Shown here piece by piece: positions 13,410 through 25,785 of a DNA stretch of 64,000 bases. Each line of letters begins with the position of its first letter. Within the stretch, counting starts at the first letter, position 1. Source of the stretch: Adenanthera pavonina (lineage: Eukaryota > Streptophyta > Magnoliopsida > Fabales > Fabaceae); contig JAIVEN010000014.1 of assembly GCA_026686845.1 (NCBI GenBank), positions 37,842,001-37,906,000 on the forward strand, in the 5' to 3' direction. The translations under genes were made by a program, and so were the position numbers. The notes under the pieces were generated by a model. That model was not told where the DNA came from. It ran no database searches and saw nothing but the letters and a program-made list of their open reading frames with translations.

Positions 13410-14690
13410 AAGTTTTTTTGTGACCTTGATGTTTCTAGTATATTTATCTGTCTGATCCACTCATATTTTTTAAGGATGACGTAGGATAATGGATGCATTA
13501 ATTTTTGGTGGCTTATTTGATTAAGAGCTCTCATCAGTGCGATACATCAAAAAATAAACTATTCAGAATTTATTTTAACAAAAATATCAAGAAAACTAAT
13601 GTGCCTTTTTTTTTTTAAGGAAGGGAAAGATTGTATTAATCTTAGACGTAATGCATCAAGGTGCCATGACAAAAAGGAGCACCCCAAAGATATTTACAGT
13701 ACAAAAGAATGAGAGCTAACAATTATGTTCTGAGAACTAATGCGCCTATTTTAGTGTATATTGTGAATAACTTTATAGCAATGTTTTCAATTTTTTTAAT
13801 TTAGAAATGTGTTCATTTTTTATAATAAAATGGTAATAAGTATTTTGACCATGTGTATAAAAAGATTCTTTTCAGGAAAGGCAAAACCTAAGCTTGATTG
13901 GATAAGGATAGACTCGGTGCTAAAAAATATGGTATTAAGAATGTGTCTGGGAGTTTAGGATAAAATGAAACAAAACAGTGATTAATGGAATAGAATGAAA
14001 TGGAAGGAAATATTCTATTGTTTGGGGGTCTTATGAGAGAAAGGAATGATCTTATTTGACCAAGAGTTATTATAAAATTGATGGAATGAAGCAGATTGAA
14101 ACTCTCCCTTTTCCAATATTACCCATTTGAGTTAATTTAGATAGAAAAGTGTAAGTAAAAAATGCCCCTAATCAAGAAAAAAAGAAATAACTTCAATAAG
14201 AGTAATTTGGAAAAGACATTGTGACTTTTAGGATTATTAAGATAATTATAATTGATTTTAACTATCATTTTTAATCCTTCTTATAATTCCTTTAAAATGG
14301 GCCTTATATATGAGATTGAAAAGAGTAAGATATATATTTTTAGAAGTGGTAAATAACTCAACACTAATAACCATGGTTATGTCTTGATCTTAAAAGTGTA
14401 ACAAAATGAAGTTTCATTACTGATAATCATAATAACCAATCACAATTCATTATATTAACTATTCAAAATTTAAATAAATTCAAAAGAAAAAACAAATATG
14501 AATTGGTTAAAAATAAAATATATTATTTTATTATTCCATCATTGATAATTAAAATTACCAATCTCCAATTTTATTATCATGTATTAATTTATTAATAGTA
14601 ATTAAAAAATATTATTTAAATACATTTTATTATTGTTGGTTACAAATTATTTCCTTATTAAAAAAATGAAAAGACAATTACATTCTATTC
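13410..14690. other. AT-rich spacer without recognisable genes
   Basis: No coding frame or known domain was found in this stretch apart from a short retroposon at 13606-13731. Around 13965-14100 there is sequence of the type GGAATAGAATGAAATGG, reminiscent of MITE ends, but I could not pair it with a second terminus. Because the Tat integrase is cut off at about 14950, this may be DNA that replaced or invaded its 3' end. Confidence 0.4.
13606..13731 (-). mobile_element. 5'-truncated LINE/SINE-like retroposon with TSD
   Basis: The insert starts with an 11-base poly(T), that is, a poly(A) tail on the minus strand. It is flanked by a 15-bp direct repeat: GAAAACTAATGTGCC at 13591-13605 and GAGAACTAATGCGCC at 13732-13746, with 13 of 15 bases equal. 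A poly(A) tail and long target-site duplication are hallmarks of target-primed retroposition. At 126 bp it is too short to assign to a family. Confidence 0.65.
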
Positions 14691-14944
14691 TTTCTTTTTT
14701 TTTTTTTATCTTTAAGGTCCCTTTTTAAAGGGGGAAAATCTATTAACAATAAAAAAAAAATACAAGTGGCCCTTAGAGGTAATAAAAGCTAAAAGGAAGG
14801 CTAAGGCACATGAAGGATTGGAACAAAACACATGGTAGCACAATTAAGTTACAAAGTTGTTATCATTGTAACAACCTACTCCCAGAGACTCCAAAACAGC
14901 TCCTACAGCATTGAAAACATAGAAAAGAATCAAAATAGAGTTGA
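14690..14944 (-). mobile_element. Possible second poly(A)-tailed retroposon fragment
   Basis: A long T-run (about 14697-14717) is followed by sequence with another A-run (about 14750-14761) and no coding potential. It directly abuts the truncated Tat integrase. The layout resembles the antisense 3' end of a LINE, but I found no convincing target-site duplication, so the call is weak. Confidence 0.3.
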
Positions 14945-14950
14945 GTCGCA

Positions 14951-15590
14951 TCAAGCTATAGTGCCAGTGAATGAGATGGCCTCTACCCACTTAGTGAAAT
15001 AATCGATGGCAATAAGAATAAAGTGATGTCCATTGGTAGCTTTCAGGTCAATTGGTCTAATGACATCAATTCCCCACATAAAGAATGGCCATGGGGATAC
15101 TAGATTGTGCAACGGGGATGAAGAAGCATGCATCCTATCAGAGTAAGTTTGGTACTTATGGCATTTCCTAACATAATCAATACAGTCATTCTCCATTGTT
15201 ATCCAAAAATAGCCATACCATTGAATCTGCTTGGTCATTGTATGGCCATTTGCATGCATACCGCATATGCCCTAATGAACTTCCATCATGATCTTTTGTT
15301 CCTCCTTTGAATATACACATTGTAGCAATGTGCCATCATGACTTCTTTTTTATAGCATGCCATTACTTACAAAGAAGCTCATGGCCAAGCACCGAATGGT
15401 TCTCTTGTCATTTTCGGTGGCTTCTATCAGATACGTCCTACTTGTTAGATAGGTTTTAACGTCATGAAACCATGACTGCTTATCAAGCTCTTCTTCAACG
15501 TTTAAACAATATGTCGGCAAGTGTCGAGTCTCAACCTGGATTGGCTGAATGTGTACAAGTTGAATCATAGCTGCTAAAGTAGCCAAGGCA
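14951..15590 (-). pseudogene. Tat/Ogre integrase N-terminus, truncated
   Basis: The minus strand carries the HHCC zinc-binding region: HANGHTMTKQ followed by DYVRKCHKYQ (about 15258-15155). The beginning of the catalytic core follows, MWGIDVIRP and DYFTKWVEA (about 15080-14970), which includes the first catalytic Asp. The frame then stops at 14951, and the segments with the second Asp and the Glu are absent. Upstream, 15586-15350 encodes the linker between RNase H and integrase. It belongs to the same minus-strand polyprotein as the RNase H at 18465-18832, from which it is separated by a solo LTR. Confidence 0.8.
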
Positions 15591-15607
15591 TCAGCACAAT
15601 GGTTCTT

Positions 15608-15833
15608 GTCTCAAGCCATATGATGAAAGTTGATATCATCGAACTATTTGGTCAGCTAAATCAAGTGTTCCTAATAAGGAACCAACTTGGATCCTTGATC
15701 CATCATTCTCCAATAACTTGGTCTCGAGTCATATGATGAAAGTTGATATCATCAAACTATTTGGTCAGCTAAATCAAGTGTTCCTAATAAGAAACCAACT
15801 TGGATCCTTGATCCGTCATTCTCCAATAACTTG
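15608..15833. repeat. Tandem duplication, 2 x 113 bp, in Tat pol
   Basis: 15608-15720 and 15721-15833 are near-identical direct repeats (for example, both contain ATATGATGAAAGTTGATATC). They lie in the RNase H to integrase linker. Because 113 is not a multiple of three, the duplication shifts the reading frame. Confidence 0.9.
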
Positions 15834-15908
15834 GTAGATTATATGGGCTAAATAACCAAAAACTTTTAAAATTCTCACACTTATATCAAGGGCTGCTTCG
15901 AGGCCATT

Positions 15909-18464
15909 TGTAATATCCTAAAATTTTTTTAAATATTCAAGACTCAATATTTTAAAATCTATAAGAAATTTATAAAAACATACATACACCATTTGACATA
16001 AAATAGGACAAAGGGGTTAATTATCTCGATTAGAAGGAAAAAGGAGAAAATGATGATTTTGCCCCTAAAAAAGAAAGAAAAGAAAAAGAAAAAGAAAAAG
16101 AAAAGAAAAAAGGAAGGCAGCAGACGTAGTTAGAATAAGAAAAAAGTTTACAAATTTTGGAAAAAATTATATCTAATGACTCAAAAGTTTTAAGAATTAT
16201 AAATTAGCCCGAGTTAAGAGCATTTTTGTAAATATAAAAAATCATAGTCAAAATGAAGCTCTCAATGATCTAAGTCCAATAAAATATAGTATAGAATTTA
16301 TCAAAGTCAAAATAATATTTATGAGGTAATTATGATTTAATATTGATATTTTACCCGATAAAAGTCAGTTTGGACTACAAGAAGAAGTAGTAGTGATTGA
16401 AGAAAAATTAGTGAGCCTTGCTAAAATATATTTTTGATTGAAATAATGATTTTAGACCAAAAATAATTATTGGATAATCCTGTACCAATTTAATGACAAT
16501 TTTGATGAAAATACCTAATCGGTACGGGTAAATGTAATCGGTAAAGGGTATATTGGTCCAATAAGACATGAGAAGCAATTTTTGGCCAAAAAAATTGGTA
16601 AAGGGTGTGAGCAGCAGCTGTAGGATATGGAAGGAATTATTTGATTTCATTTTAAGGGGATTTTTGTATTAAAGTAACTAGATTGGTTAATTAACCTAAC
16701 TTATTATTCACTCCTCTCATCTCTCTCCTTAAGAAGCTTGGTTAAGCACTTAAGACACTTATTCTTACTCATTCTTGCATCTGAACCAGAGGAGAAAAGA
16801 GGGAGGAAGAGCAAAAAACCTAGAGAGAAATGGGAGAGTTTGAAGTAAAAGTTATAAAGCTGAAGTTGTTAGGTAAGCTTCTACGGTCTCCATCTTATGC
16901 TTCTTTCTACTTAGAGGTTATTCCATGAGGTTTTTCCTCTCCTTTTCCTCCCTAAGATTTCATCCATGCAGGATTTTAGTGAGAGAAAATGGAGCTTTCA
17001 ACAAATAAACTGTGGAAAAGAGTGAAAAGGCTTCAAGAGGCATGAAAACACAAGTTGTAGCAAGATTTATGAAGTAAATATTTTTCTACCATTTTTCTCA
17101 TTTTCGGTCAGACTTAGGGTTAGGATAGGAATGGAATTTCAAAATTTTGACTCCAAAAATGAATTCCTTGGGTCCAAATTAGGTAGGAACAAGTATGTTG
17201 TACAAGAAAAACCCAAAGGAATTCAAGTTGGAATTTTAGGGTTAGTAAGCATACTAATTGGAAAAGATGATGAAATCAGTGGTTAATGACAACATTTTTT
17301 TGTGATGCATTAGGATTCAAAGAAGAGTTGAAGACCAAAGAAAAGGTGTACAAGGTTTGAAAGTTATTGGAAGCCATAAGGTAGTTAACTAGTCACATTA
17401 TGCATATATATTGTTATTGTTGCCAATATGCTTACTTGATGTAATTGTTGATTGAATTGATATTTTGTGATGGATTGAATTGATTGGCTATGTTTTTTAA
17501 AGGGTATTTGACCTTATAAATGTTTATAATTTAAGGGGAGGTGCTGCCCAAATTTTTAGAAAATGTTTGTGCACAATTGACTTTAAATGAAAGTTTAATG
17601 TATGTTTCATCAAAGTTTGCAATGTATGATGATATATGAGCATGTTGGATAGTTACTACTGAGATTCTTTGAATCTCACCCCTTTCCAAATGTCTAACAA
17701 ATTTTAGGGTCAAGTTATGGCAAGATTACCCAAGAAAGGAAAGACAAGGAGAGCAAGTTAATGTTCAAGATAATGATACTTAGGTTAATACTATTATATA
17801 AGATGTTATCTAAAATCTTATGGGACATGATCATGCTGTGTTTTCATGTTAATATGTTCTTTTAGGTTTGTTATGGAGTATCATGTAAAATAAAGGCAAG
17901 TTATGGCTATGTATGTATATATTAGTGTGTATTTTGGAAAGTTGGAAGAATGCAAGAGACCTTTTTGAGTACTTTTGGAAATTCAAAGTACTGTACAGAC
18001 CTCAATATGTTCAATGTATGAGTGTTTTATATGTTTAAAAACTACACATGTGTAGCTTTCATATACATAAAGATCACTCAATTTGGAGTTGTGTATGATT
18101 TATAGTGATTTTTCAAAGTTATGGTTAGAATCAGGAATTTTCTAAAATGACCATTACTATAGTGAAAATTATACAAATTTACTATACAAATTGGTCAAGT
18201 ATTTGCCCTGTTAAATATTTTTACCATGTAGATAATATTTTAATCTATTTTTGGAGACTTGAATCACCTCAATATGATTTTTCTTGATTTATTTATAAAT
18301 TTTCAAAATTTATTGGGTAAAATGAGATTAACCAAAGGAATAGTATTCGAAAATGAAAACTATTTGGTTTAAGTTATTTACGCAATCAAGTCTCTAATAA
18401 TGCATTAATGGACTTAAATATGGTTTAATACATGGGAAAATTGGTTTAAGCATGAGGTGTGACA
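15909..18464 (+). repeat. Solo family-B LTR (copy 3), TSD CCATT
   Basis: It starts TGTAATATCC and ends GGTGTGACA, with a perfect 5-bp duplication CCATT at 15904-15908 and 18465-18469. It splits the RNase H frame of the Tat element between EYEACING and LEAALDI; removing the LTR and one TSD copy leaves that frame open. It contains a GAAA-rich run at 16065-16112 and the hairpin at 17661-17677. No internal element sequence is present. Confidence 0.92.
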
Positions 18465-18832
18465 CCATTAATGCAAGCTTCATATTCAGCTATATTATTC
18501 ATGTAGTCAAAGTCTAATTTAATAGCAACTGGAAACTGTTTCCTACTCGAAGATACTAGGACTATCCCCACACCATTCCCATGCATGTTGATAGCACAAT
18601 CGAAATACATCTCCCATCCACATGGTTTGCCTTCTTCATCACACTCATCTTCCTCTATAGCACATATATCCTTGTCAGGGAATTGAAAGTTTAATGCATG
18701 GTAATCATCTAAAGGAATTTCCGTCAAATAGTCAACTATTTGACATCTTTTGATAGACTTATGAGTTATATGCTTTATGTGGAATTCATACAATATTACT
18801 TGCCATTTCAAGGCCCTACCAGCTACATGTGG
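18465..18832 (-). pseudogene. Tat/Ogre second RNase H domain
   Basis: The minus strand reads a linker (QVILYEFHIKHITHKSIK ... VDYLTEIPLDD) and then an RNase H of the kind found as an extra domain in Tat/Ogre elements: WEMYFDCAINMHGNGVGIVL, with the catalytic Asp in YFD and the Glu in NNIAEYEAC. The first 368 bp of the domain are open; the rest lies beyond the solo LTR at 15909-18464. The upstream part of pol lies beyond another solo LTR at 18833-21602. RNase H removes the RNA strand during cDNA synthesis. Confidence 0.85.
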
Positions 18833-21602
18833 TGTAACATCCCTAAGAGACAGAATATCTAAATATCTGTAAGGAATTCACAAAAATGAGTAGACAGTGT
18901 TTTGCATGAAATAAGGCAAATGAGTCATTCTTCTCGGTTAGATGGAAAAATGAGAAATTATGTTTTTGCCCCTAAAGAATTATAAAAAAGATATCCATGT
19001 CCTTAAATTTATTAAAATTAATAGAAAAGCCATTGACAAAAATTACACCTAATGACTCGAAAGTTTCAAAAATCATAATTTAACCTTAGGTTAGGGAAAA
19101 TTTTGTAAATATGTAAAATTACTGTCAAAACGAAGCTCATAATAAGCTGAGTCCAATGATATATAACATGGAGGTTAACTGATTAAAAATAAAAAAAATA
19201 ATCAGTGCCAAATGTCTAAAAGTAACTTAATACTGATAAAGTAGATTATGAGCCCCACAGACGGTTAAAAGGTGATTTGGACATGATTTGAGCCTTACAC
19301 AAATATTGTTTGGGACAGAATAATTAAGAAAACATAGATATAAATTTGAAATAGTCTTATATCCCTAAAATATTAATTTACTGTTAAAGCAACTTTATTG
19401 ATACTGGTAAAAAGTATCTAACACAGGATATATCTGGACCAAGAAAAATATGTAGTATTTTGGACAATTTCTTCTCTTTCCTAGGTGTCTAGACAGCTTA
19501 CTTTTTTTTAGCCAAATCTTGTCAAAGAAGGCTTGGATTTTTTGGCCAAACAACTTGTTGAAGAAGCCTTAACTTCTGGCTAAAAAAGGTTATTAAAGTT
19601 AAGTGAGTAATTAGTGAGTGATTAGGCCATATAATCCCTCTTTTTCCTATCTATTTTGAACGACATTCCAGAAGCAAAAACAAAGCAAGAAAACACAAGA
19701 AAGAAAGAGAGCAAAGAGAGAAAGAAGAAGAGAGAAAGAGAAGGCAAGTCCAAAGCTCAATAACTCAAGAATTTGGTATGACTTCTACTACCGTAAGCTT
19801 GTTATTTGGAGTATTTTGGTGGTAGTTTCATGGAGTATATTTCTTCCCTTTCTCAAGATGAGTTTTGGCCAGACCATAGGCCATGGGAAAAGTTGAGTAT
19901 CCATCCACCAAACTTAGGGGAAACTAACAATCTAGAACATGATTTTGGTAGTATTTTGAAGTATTTCAAAAAGAATTATTTTCTCCATTTTCTCCATGAA
20001 TTTTGGTCAGTTAGGGTTTATTCCTACAGTTGAAATTTCATGTTTTTGATGCCAAAAATGAGTTCCTCATGTTGGAAAATCTTAGGAACAAGTATTGATT
20101 TCATGAAAAAGCCAAAGGAGAAGAAAATGAAATCTTAGGGTTTAATTGGGACTTTATGAAACTATCCCTTGAATCAGTGGCTTAAGCAGCTAATTGATGA
20201 TGTATTTAGGTTTGTGGCAGTCTAAGAAAGCTTGTGAAAGTGTTAGAAAGAGGTGGAACTAAAGGAAAAGGGAAGAGGATTCACAAAGGTAGTATTACTT
20301 TCCTGCTTTCACTATATTATCATGCTTGCTTTCAATATGTTTGATGCTTTGTCATATGATTTTATTGTTGCCTTGTGATGTTTTTATGATGTTGGCTGAG
20401 TTGAATTAGGGGATTTGACATCCTGAGATTTCCATTTTTCAAAATGAAACTCTGCAGAAATTTTTGTGAAATCACATGACTTAAATGTGCAAATGTGTTT
20501 GATCAATAATTCTTCAATGTTTTTATGTAAATGTGATAATATGATTGCATGTATGGATAATTACTATTGAGATTCTTTGAATCTCACCCCCTCCCCCTCA
20601 ATGACTAACCATGCTTGGGAGAAACAATGGAAAAGAGCTAAGGGAGGAGCTTGATGCATGAAGAAGATAATGATGAATGGTTAATGATGCAAAGTCATTA
20701 TGTTGTAATGTGATCATTTGTATCAATATATGTATAGATGAGTGATCTGCCATTATTTTCTATCATATATTTCTAAGTTTCTCATTATGTTAGGTATGAA
20801 TTTGGTACAATGAATGACGATGTATATATGATATGAAGCTCATTTTGCCAAGACATGAATGAAAATGTACAATCTGGATACCCTAACAGAAACGTAGGTA
20901 CTGTTCATTCTAGACAATGAAATTAGTTTAAGTAATATATTTGTCTTAAATACACAAATATAAATTTAAAATGGTCCAAAGAATACCCAATTTGGAGTTG
21001 TGTATGAATTATAGTGATTTTTCGAAGTTAGGGTTCAGAATAGGGCAAGATTAGGAAAATTGGAAACTGAAAGTTAGGTACTAGAAAATTTATAAGATAA
21101 TATAAAATTGTACAGAGCTTCAAAAATTTAATGGCTTATACGTATAGAAAGTTTCATGTATATCTTAATAAATGTATAAAAAAATGTTTCTAGAAAGTAG
21201 ACATATATATCTTTCAAATTACATAGAGTATGCACAATTTGGTCCATAATAGAAGGAATTTGTCAAAATTAGGAATTTTCATAAATGACCAAATCTAGAG
21301 TACTTTTTGAAGGAATAAACTATATTGAATGGCCCAATGTTTACTCTGTTGCTTACTTTTTTCCATGTACAGAATCTTTTTATCTATTTTTAGAGACTTG
21401 AATCACTTTGATATAATTTTTGTAGAATTAGTTATGAATTTTCAAATTTTGTTAGGAAAACTAGAATTTGCCAAGTGAACAGTACCCAAGAAAACTGAAA
21501 ATTCTATTTTTAATATATTTTGATTCGAGTTTCTAAACCATGATGAAAGGCATCTTAAATGATCTAATACATAGGAAATGGACCCTAATATAAGGTGTTA
21601 CA
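18833..21602 (+). repeat. Solo family-B LTR (copy 4), TSD TGTGG
   Basis: It starts TGTAACATCC and ends GGTGTTACA, flanked by TGTGG at 18828-18832 and 21603-21607. It contains a GA-rich run near 19690-19745 and the hairpin at 20569-20585. It interrupts the Tat pol between the first RNase H and the second RNase H linker. The open frame at 19806-20033 inside it has no recognisable domain. Confidence 0.92.
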
Positions 21603-22803
21603 TGTGGGCTCTCGAATATATACTTTAATGGATCCATCCTAGAGATTAACCAAGTTGTATAATTAAGCATATATTGTATGAACCTCCTGGAAGCCCATAC
21701 TAGTCCACAACAAGTTTGCTTTATCATCTGGTACTGTGATTCACAATCAGTGAACTTTTTGCTCAAGTAGTAAATTGCTTGATCCTTTCACCCAGAAGCA
21801 TCATGTTAGCCTAATACAGCTCCCATTGATCCAGGGAGTACGATTAAGTAAAGTATTAATGGTCGTCATGGTGTAGGAGGGACTAAGATTGGAGGATTTA
21901 GCAAGTACTCCTTGACTTTATTGAAGGCTCTTTGACAGTCATCATTCCATTTTCCTGTATGATTCTTTTTCAAAAGTTTGAAAATCGGCTCACAAGTTGC
22001 AGTCAAATTTGAAATGAATCTTGCAATGTAATTCAACCGTTCTTGGAAGCTATGAACCTCTTTTTCTATTTGAGGAGGTGGCTTCTCCCGAATAGCCCTT
22101 ACTTTATAAGGATCTACTTCTATCCCTTTTTGGCTTACAATAAACCCCAACAATTTTCTTGATAATGCTCCAAATACACATTTATTCAGCCTAAGTTTGT
22201 ACTTTTGTATCCTTTCGAACAATTTTCCAAGGATTACAATATGACTTTGCCCTTTTGCTGACTTGGCTACCATGTCGTCAACATATACTTCAATCTCTTT
22301 ATGCATCATATCGTGAAAAAGTGCTACCATGGTACGTTAACAGGTTGCCCTAGCATTTTTTACCCTAAAGGGTATTACTTGATAACAATAGGTTCCCTAC
22401 TGAGTGTAGAAGGTGGTCTTCTCCTTGTCATCTTCATGTATACGGATTGGTTATACCCAGAGTACCCATCCATGAATGAGTATCTATGACTTCATGCAAT
22501 ATTGTCAACTGAAATGTCAATATAAGGTAAAAGGAAATAATCTTTTGGACTTGCCTCATTTAAGTCCCAATAATTAACACACATTAGAACCTTACCATCT
22601 CTTTTAGGAATAGGAATAATGTTTGCAACACATTGAGGGTACTTAGCCACCTCTAAAAAACTGGCCTCTAGCTGTTTCATCACCTCTTCCCTAATTTTTA
22701 AGGACTTTTCTCTTGTCATTCTTCTTAACTTCTGCTTTTCAGGCCTAACATTAGGGAGTAGAGGGATTTTATGTGAGGCGATCCCTGGATCAAATCCTGG
22801 CAT
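21603..22803 (-). pseudogene. Tat/Ogre reverse transcriptase and first RNase H
   Basis: RT begins about 22800 (MPGFDPGIASHKIPLLP). It goes on through PIPKRDGKVLMCVNYWDLNEASPKDYF (quoted here only as key words: KRDGK, VNYWDLN, ASPKDYFLLP) and FMDGYSGYNQ to the catalytic EVYVDDMVAKS at about 22275, where both Asp are kept. Then come LGFIVSQKGIEVDP and the connection domain. The first RNase H is KKFTDCESQYQMIKQTCC ... WLISRMDPLKYIF (21766-21615). The frame is broken between about 22495 and 22330 and again near 21780. The wording matches Tat/Ogre pol rather than chromoviruses. Confidence 0.88.
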
Positions 22804-23300
22804 GTCTTAATATGACCAAGCAAATACATCTATATATTCTTTGAAGAGCTCTATCATTTGCTCCCTTCAGTCTTATTCACAATTTTAAGCTCCTTTTTAT
22901 CATCGTCAATTCCCATATTTACTATTTCAATTATTTCCTTGTGGGGAGGCATTCTTTTTTTCCTCCAATTCAAGGTGTTTAGTGTATAATTGGAATAACT
23001 CCTCATCATTAGGCTCATAATCATGCATATAAGAGACAACAAGTAAATCATTAGGTTCAGAATTTTCTAGGTTCGAATAGTATTATGAAGAAGTAATAAA
23101 TAGAAGGGAGAAGGAAAGAAGAAAAAAATAGATTTTATTCAATGATGTTTTGAAAATGAAATTAATCATTCTAAATTAAAGGTCTCAAAGAAAAAAAAAG
23201 GAAAAAATGAAAAAATAAAGGAAAATGTTCTGAACATCATGGTCCAAATAAATTACTCTAAGGTGATGATGTCATTATCATATTCCCAGTTTTTCAACAC
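22804..23300 (-). other. Tat PR-RT linker, degraded
   Basis: This region lies between the protease and RT blocks and would be polyprotein linker. It is acidic and Lys-rich in the readable piece (23051-22854, e.g. KKELKIVNKTEGSK). An A-rich, non-coding-looking stretch occupies about 23080-23225. No domain was recognised. Confidence 0.5.
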
Positions 23301-24203
23301 CTATCCTGAATTGTCTATTGATATTTGCACATGATATTTCTCATTGTTAGGAGAAACCACTGCAACGGTAAGTTGATTTATGACTTTGGTTGGTGTAGGG
23401 AAAGTCTCTTTAAGATGAGGACACTCTTGATTCTCTTTCTCTGTTCCCTTAGACAACCTTGCTTGTATTTTCATCAGCTCTTCCAAAGTAAGCATGTATC
23501 CCAATCCTCGGTGTTTGTAGTTTTCTGGAAGCTCAATTGGGTGTTTAATGCCTTGGAGGCATGCCCTTAACCCTTTTCCTTGCTCAAAGCTACTCTTCTC
23601 CATTACGTTGGTCACAATGGAATTAACATTATGAACACCTTTCTTGGGTTCCTCTATCTCAAGGCTTTGAAACATGGTACTTGTATCTTCCTCGACAACC
23701 TCAACATAAGGAAGTGAGCTTGTCTTACTTACCATAATCTCCTCCTCCCCTTTTACTGTGACAATCCTCCCTTCATGAATAAATTTGACTTTTTGGCGTA
23801 ATATACAAGGAATGGCGCTAGCAGAATGTATCCATGGCCTTCCTAGCAACATTGTGTATGAGGAATCAATATCCATAAGATAAAAATCCACCATAAACAT
23901 GCTCAGTACATTTTCTAATGGTTGATGCATAATGCCTATTACTTCTTTTTGAGAACCACTGAAAGCTTTAGCCACCATGTCACTACTTTCAATGTCTGAA
24001 GCTTCTAATGATAGGTGACCAAATGTTATTACTAGCAAAACATTAAGTGCTAATCCTCCATCAATTAGCACCTTGGCTAGCATAAATCCTTTGCACTTTA
24101 AGGTGACATACAAGGCCTTTGATTGGCAACTAGCACTCTTCGTGACCTCATCTTCTGAGAATGATATGGTGGATGTTGCTTTGACAATATTCATGATACT
24201 CAT
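23301..24203 (-). pseudogene. Tat/Ogre aspartic protease region, longest open frame of pol
   Basis: This is a 300-codon open frame. The protease active site reads AKVLIDGGLALNVL (about 24075-24030); the residue after Asp-Gly-Gly is Leu where Ser is usual, a one-base C-to-T type change. FYLMDIDSSYTMLLGRPWIHS (key words MDIDSSY and LLGRPWIHSA, about 23890-23815) is the flap-to-C-terminal block typical of Tat/Ogre elements. A Glu-rich linker with GLGYM and ELMKIQARLSKG follows. The protease would release gag and pol proteins from the precursor. Gag lies upstream and RT downstream on the same strand. Confidence 0.85.
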
Positions 24204-24249
24204 TACTTTTTCGATAGTTATGCTAGGCTATATATATGCTTCATTCAGG

Positions 24250-25127
24250 GCTTCCTGAAATGCCTAACGATAAGGTTCTGAGGATAGGATTAATGAAAGG
24301 AAGGAGATTCATGCTGGAGTTCTCTTCAACTAGTCTAATATACTGTAATCACTTTGCTTCATAGGTATTCTTCTTCAGCTTTTTCTACATTTTTCAAGTT
24401 AGGCTCCTTTGGGTCTTTAGCACATGCTTCCTTCCCCTTCCGTGTCATCCATGGTTCTGTTGGAAGGTACACTTTCCCATTTTGAGTGACTCCTATGGTC
24501 TTGTTATGTTTGAGCGAACAACATCATTGTATTTCCAAGGCACAGCTTGATAATTTTCGTATGGAAAGGAAGAAGGTATCTTTACGGTTAAGGATGTAGG
24601 ATTGTGAGGCTTTTTGTTATCGGTGGGAGGATTTGTCTTATTGTCTTTAATAACTAACTCAGTGGACTTTTTCTCTATCCCACATATTCCCCTATTGCCA
24701 CTTCCAATGACCACAATTCCTAAGGCCATTATCTTTTGCACTTATTCCTTAAACTGAATACAGTTCTGAATGTCATGATCCATTACCTCCTGATAGTATT
24801 CACAATACCTCATCTCCTAACCTTTAAGTATCTGACTATCATTTTTTAGGGACTCAAGCAAATAACCAGCTTCCCTTAAATAGGCATAGAGGGTACTCAT
24901 GGGAATCTTGATATCCGTAATATCCTTAGAGAACATGGCCCCTCCTTAAGAGCATTTATTTACCTCTGGTAATTCAAAAGAGGGTTACTACTGATGGTGG
25001 AGTTCTCATTAGTGTTTAGTTAGATGTGATTGGCATCGATCAAATCCAAAACATTTCTCCTAAAAGTAACACAATCTTTTATAGAGTGTCCTGGAGTGCC
25101 CATATGATATTCACATGTTGCATTAGG
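24250..25127 (-). pseudogene. Tat/Ogre gag C-terminus with zinc-knuckle-like motif
   Basis: The minus strand continues the gag that is interrupted at 25128-30363. Right after the junction it reads CEYHMGTPGHSIKDC (about 25118-25074), a C-x2-H ... GH-x4-C cluster typical of Tat/Ogre gag. Then comes VLDLIDAN. Farther on are the readable SYPYENYQAVPWKY-like piece (24741-24493) and many stops. This segment binds the element RNA in intact relatives. Confidence 0.75.
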
Positions 25128-25547
25128 ATTATTGCTGGAAAACTTAGTACACGCGTAGCGAATAACAACACCGAGATTCCTACCATGGATCCGTCAACGT
25201 TGCTTAAATCGAGATATAGAAGAAGAATTTACCTTTCATGCGTGACTTTTAGGTTCTTTTTCATTTCAGATCCTAGGAATTAACATGTTTAGTTAGCTCC
25301 CTCTACCAGTATCCACACGAATAGTGAGTCCAACTTGAATGACATGTTAGTACCTCTACTTACAAACATCCGTATACTCTCTCTGTGCGTCTGTATGTTC
25401 TCTCTATTCCTCCGTATACTTTTTCTATATAAGTGTAAAGTCGTTCTATCTTTAAAGTGAGTGGAGACTCTTTATTGATTCTATATCTAATAATCCTAAT
25501 ATATATCAATACATAGATAGTGTTTATTATTCACTGCTACACTAAGC

Positions 25548-25785
25548 ACTTTCTAGATCGGGTAAAATGGACTTTCTAGATCGGTTTAGGTGCAGATATA
25601 GAAGTGACCAATGTAGAAAGTTCACCTTTCTAGATTGGTTATCTAATCGATCTAGAAAATATTTTTCTAGATCGGTTGTTTAAACACCCGGTCTAGAAAA
25701 TCATAAGAAAAACCAAATATAACGTGCCAAGGAAGACTTTCTAGATCGATTTCAAGTCATAACCGATCTAGAAAGTATACTTTAT
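25548..25785. repeat. Left subterminal repeats of the 25.5-kb CACTA
   Basis: At least seven forward or inverted copies of a TTTCTAGATCGGTT-like word occur here. The same words recur at 29030-29150 near the right end. In CACTA elements such repeats are the transposase-binding sites. Confidence 0.85.

Noticed and set aside
13965..14700. A MITE
   Set aside because: One end-like word was seen, but no matching inverted terminus or target duplication could be found.
15608..15833. CRISPR-like direct repeats
   Set aside because: There are only two adjacent 113-bp copies with no spacers, in plant retrotransposon DNA; this is a tandem duplication.
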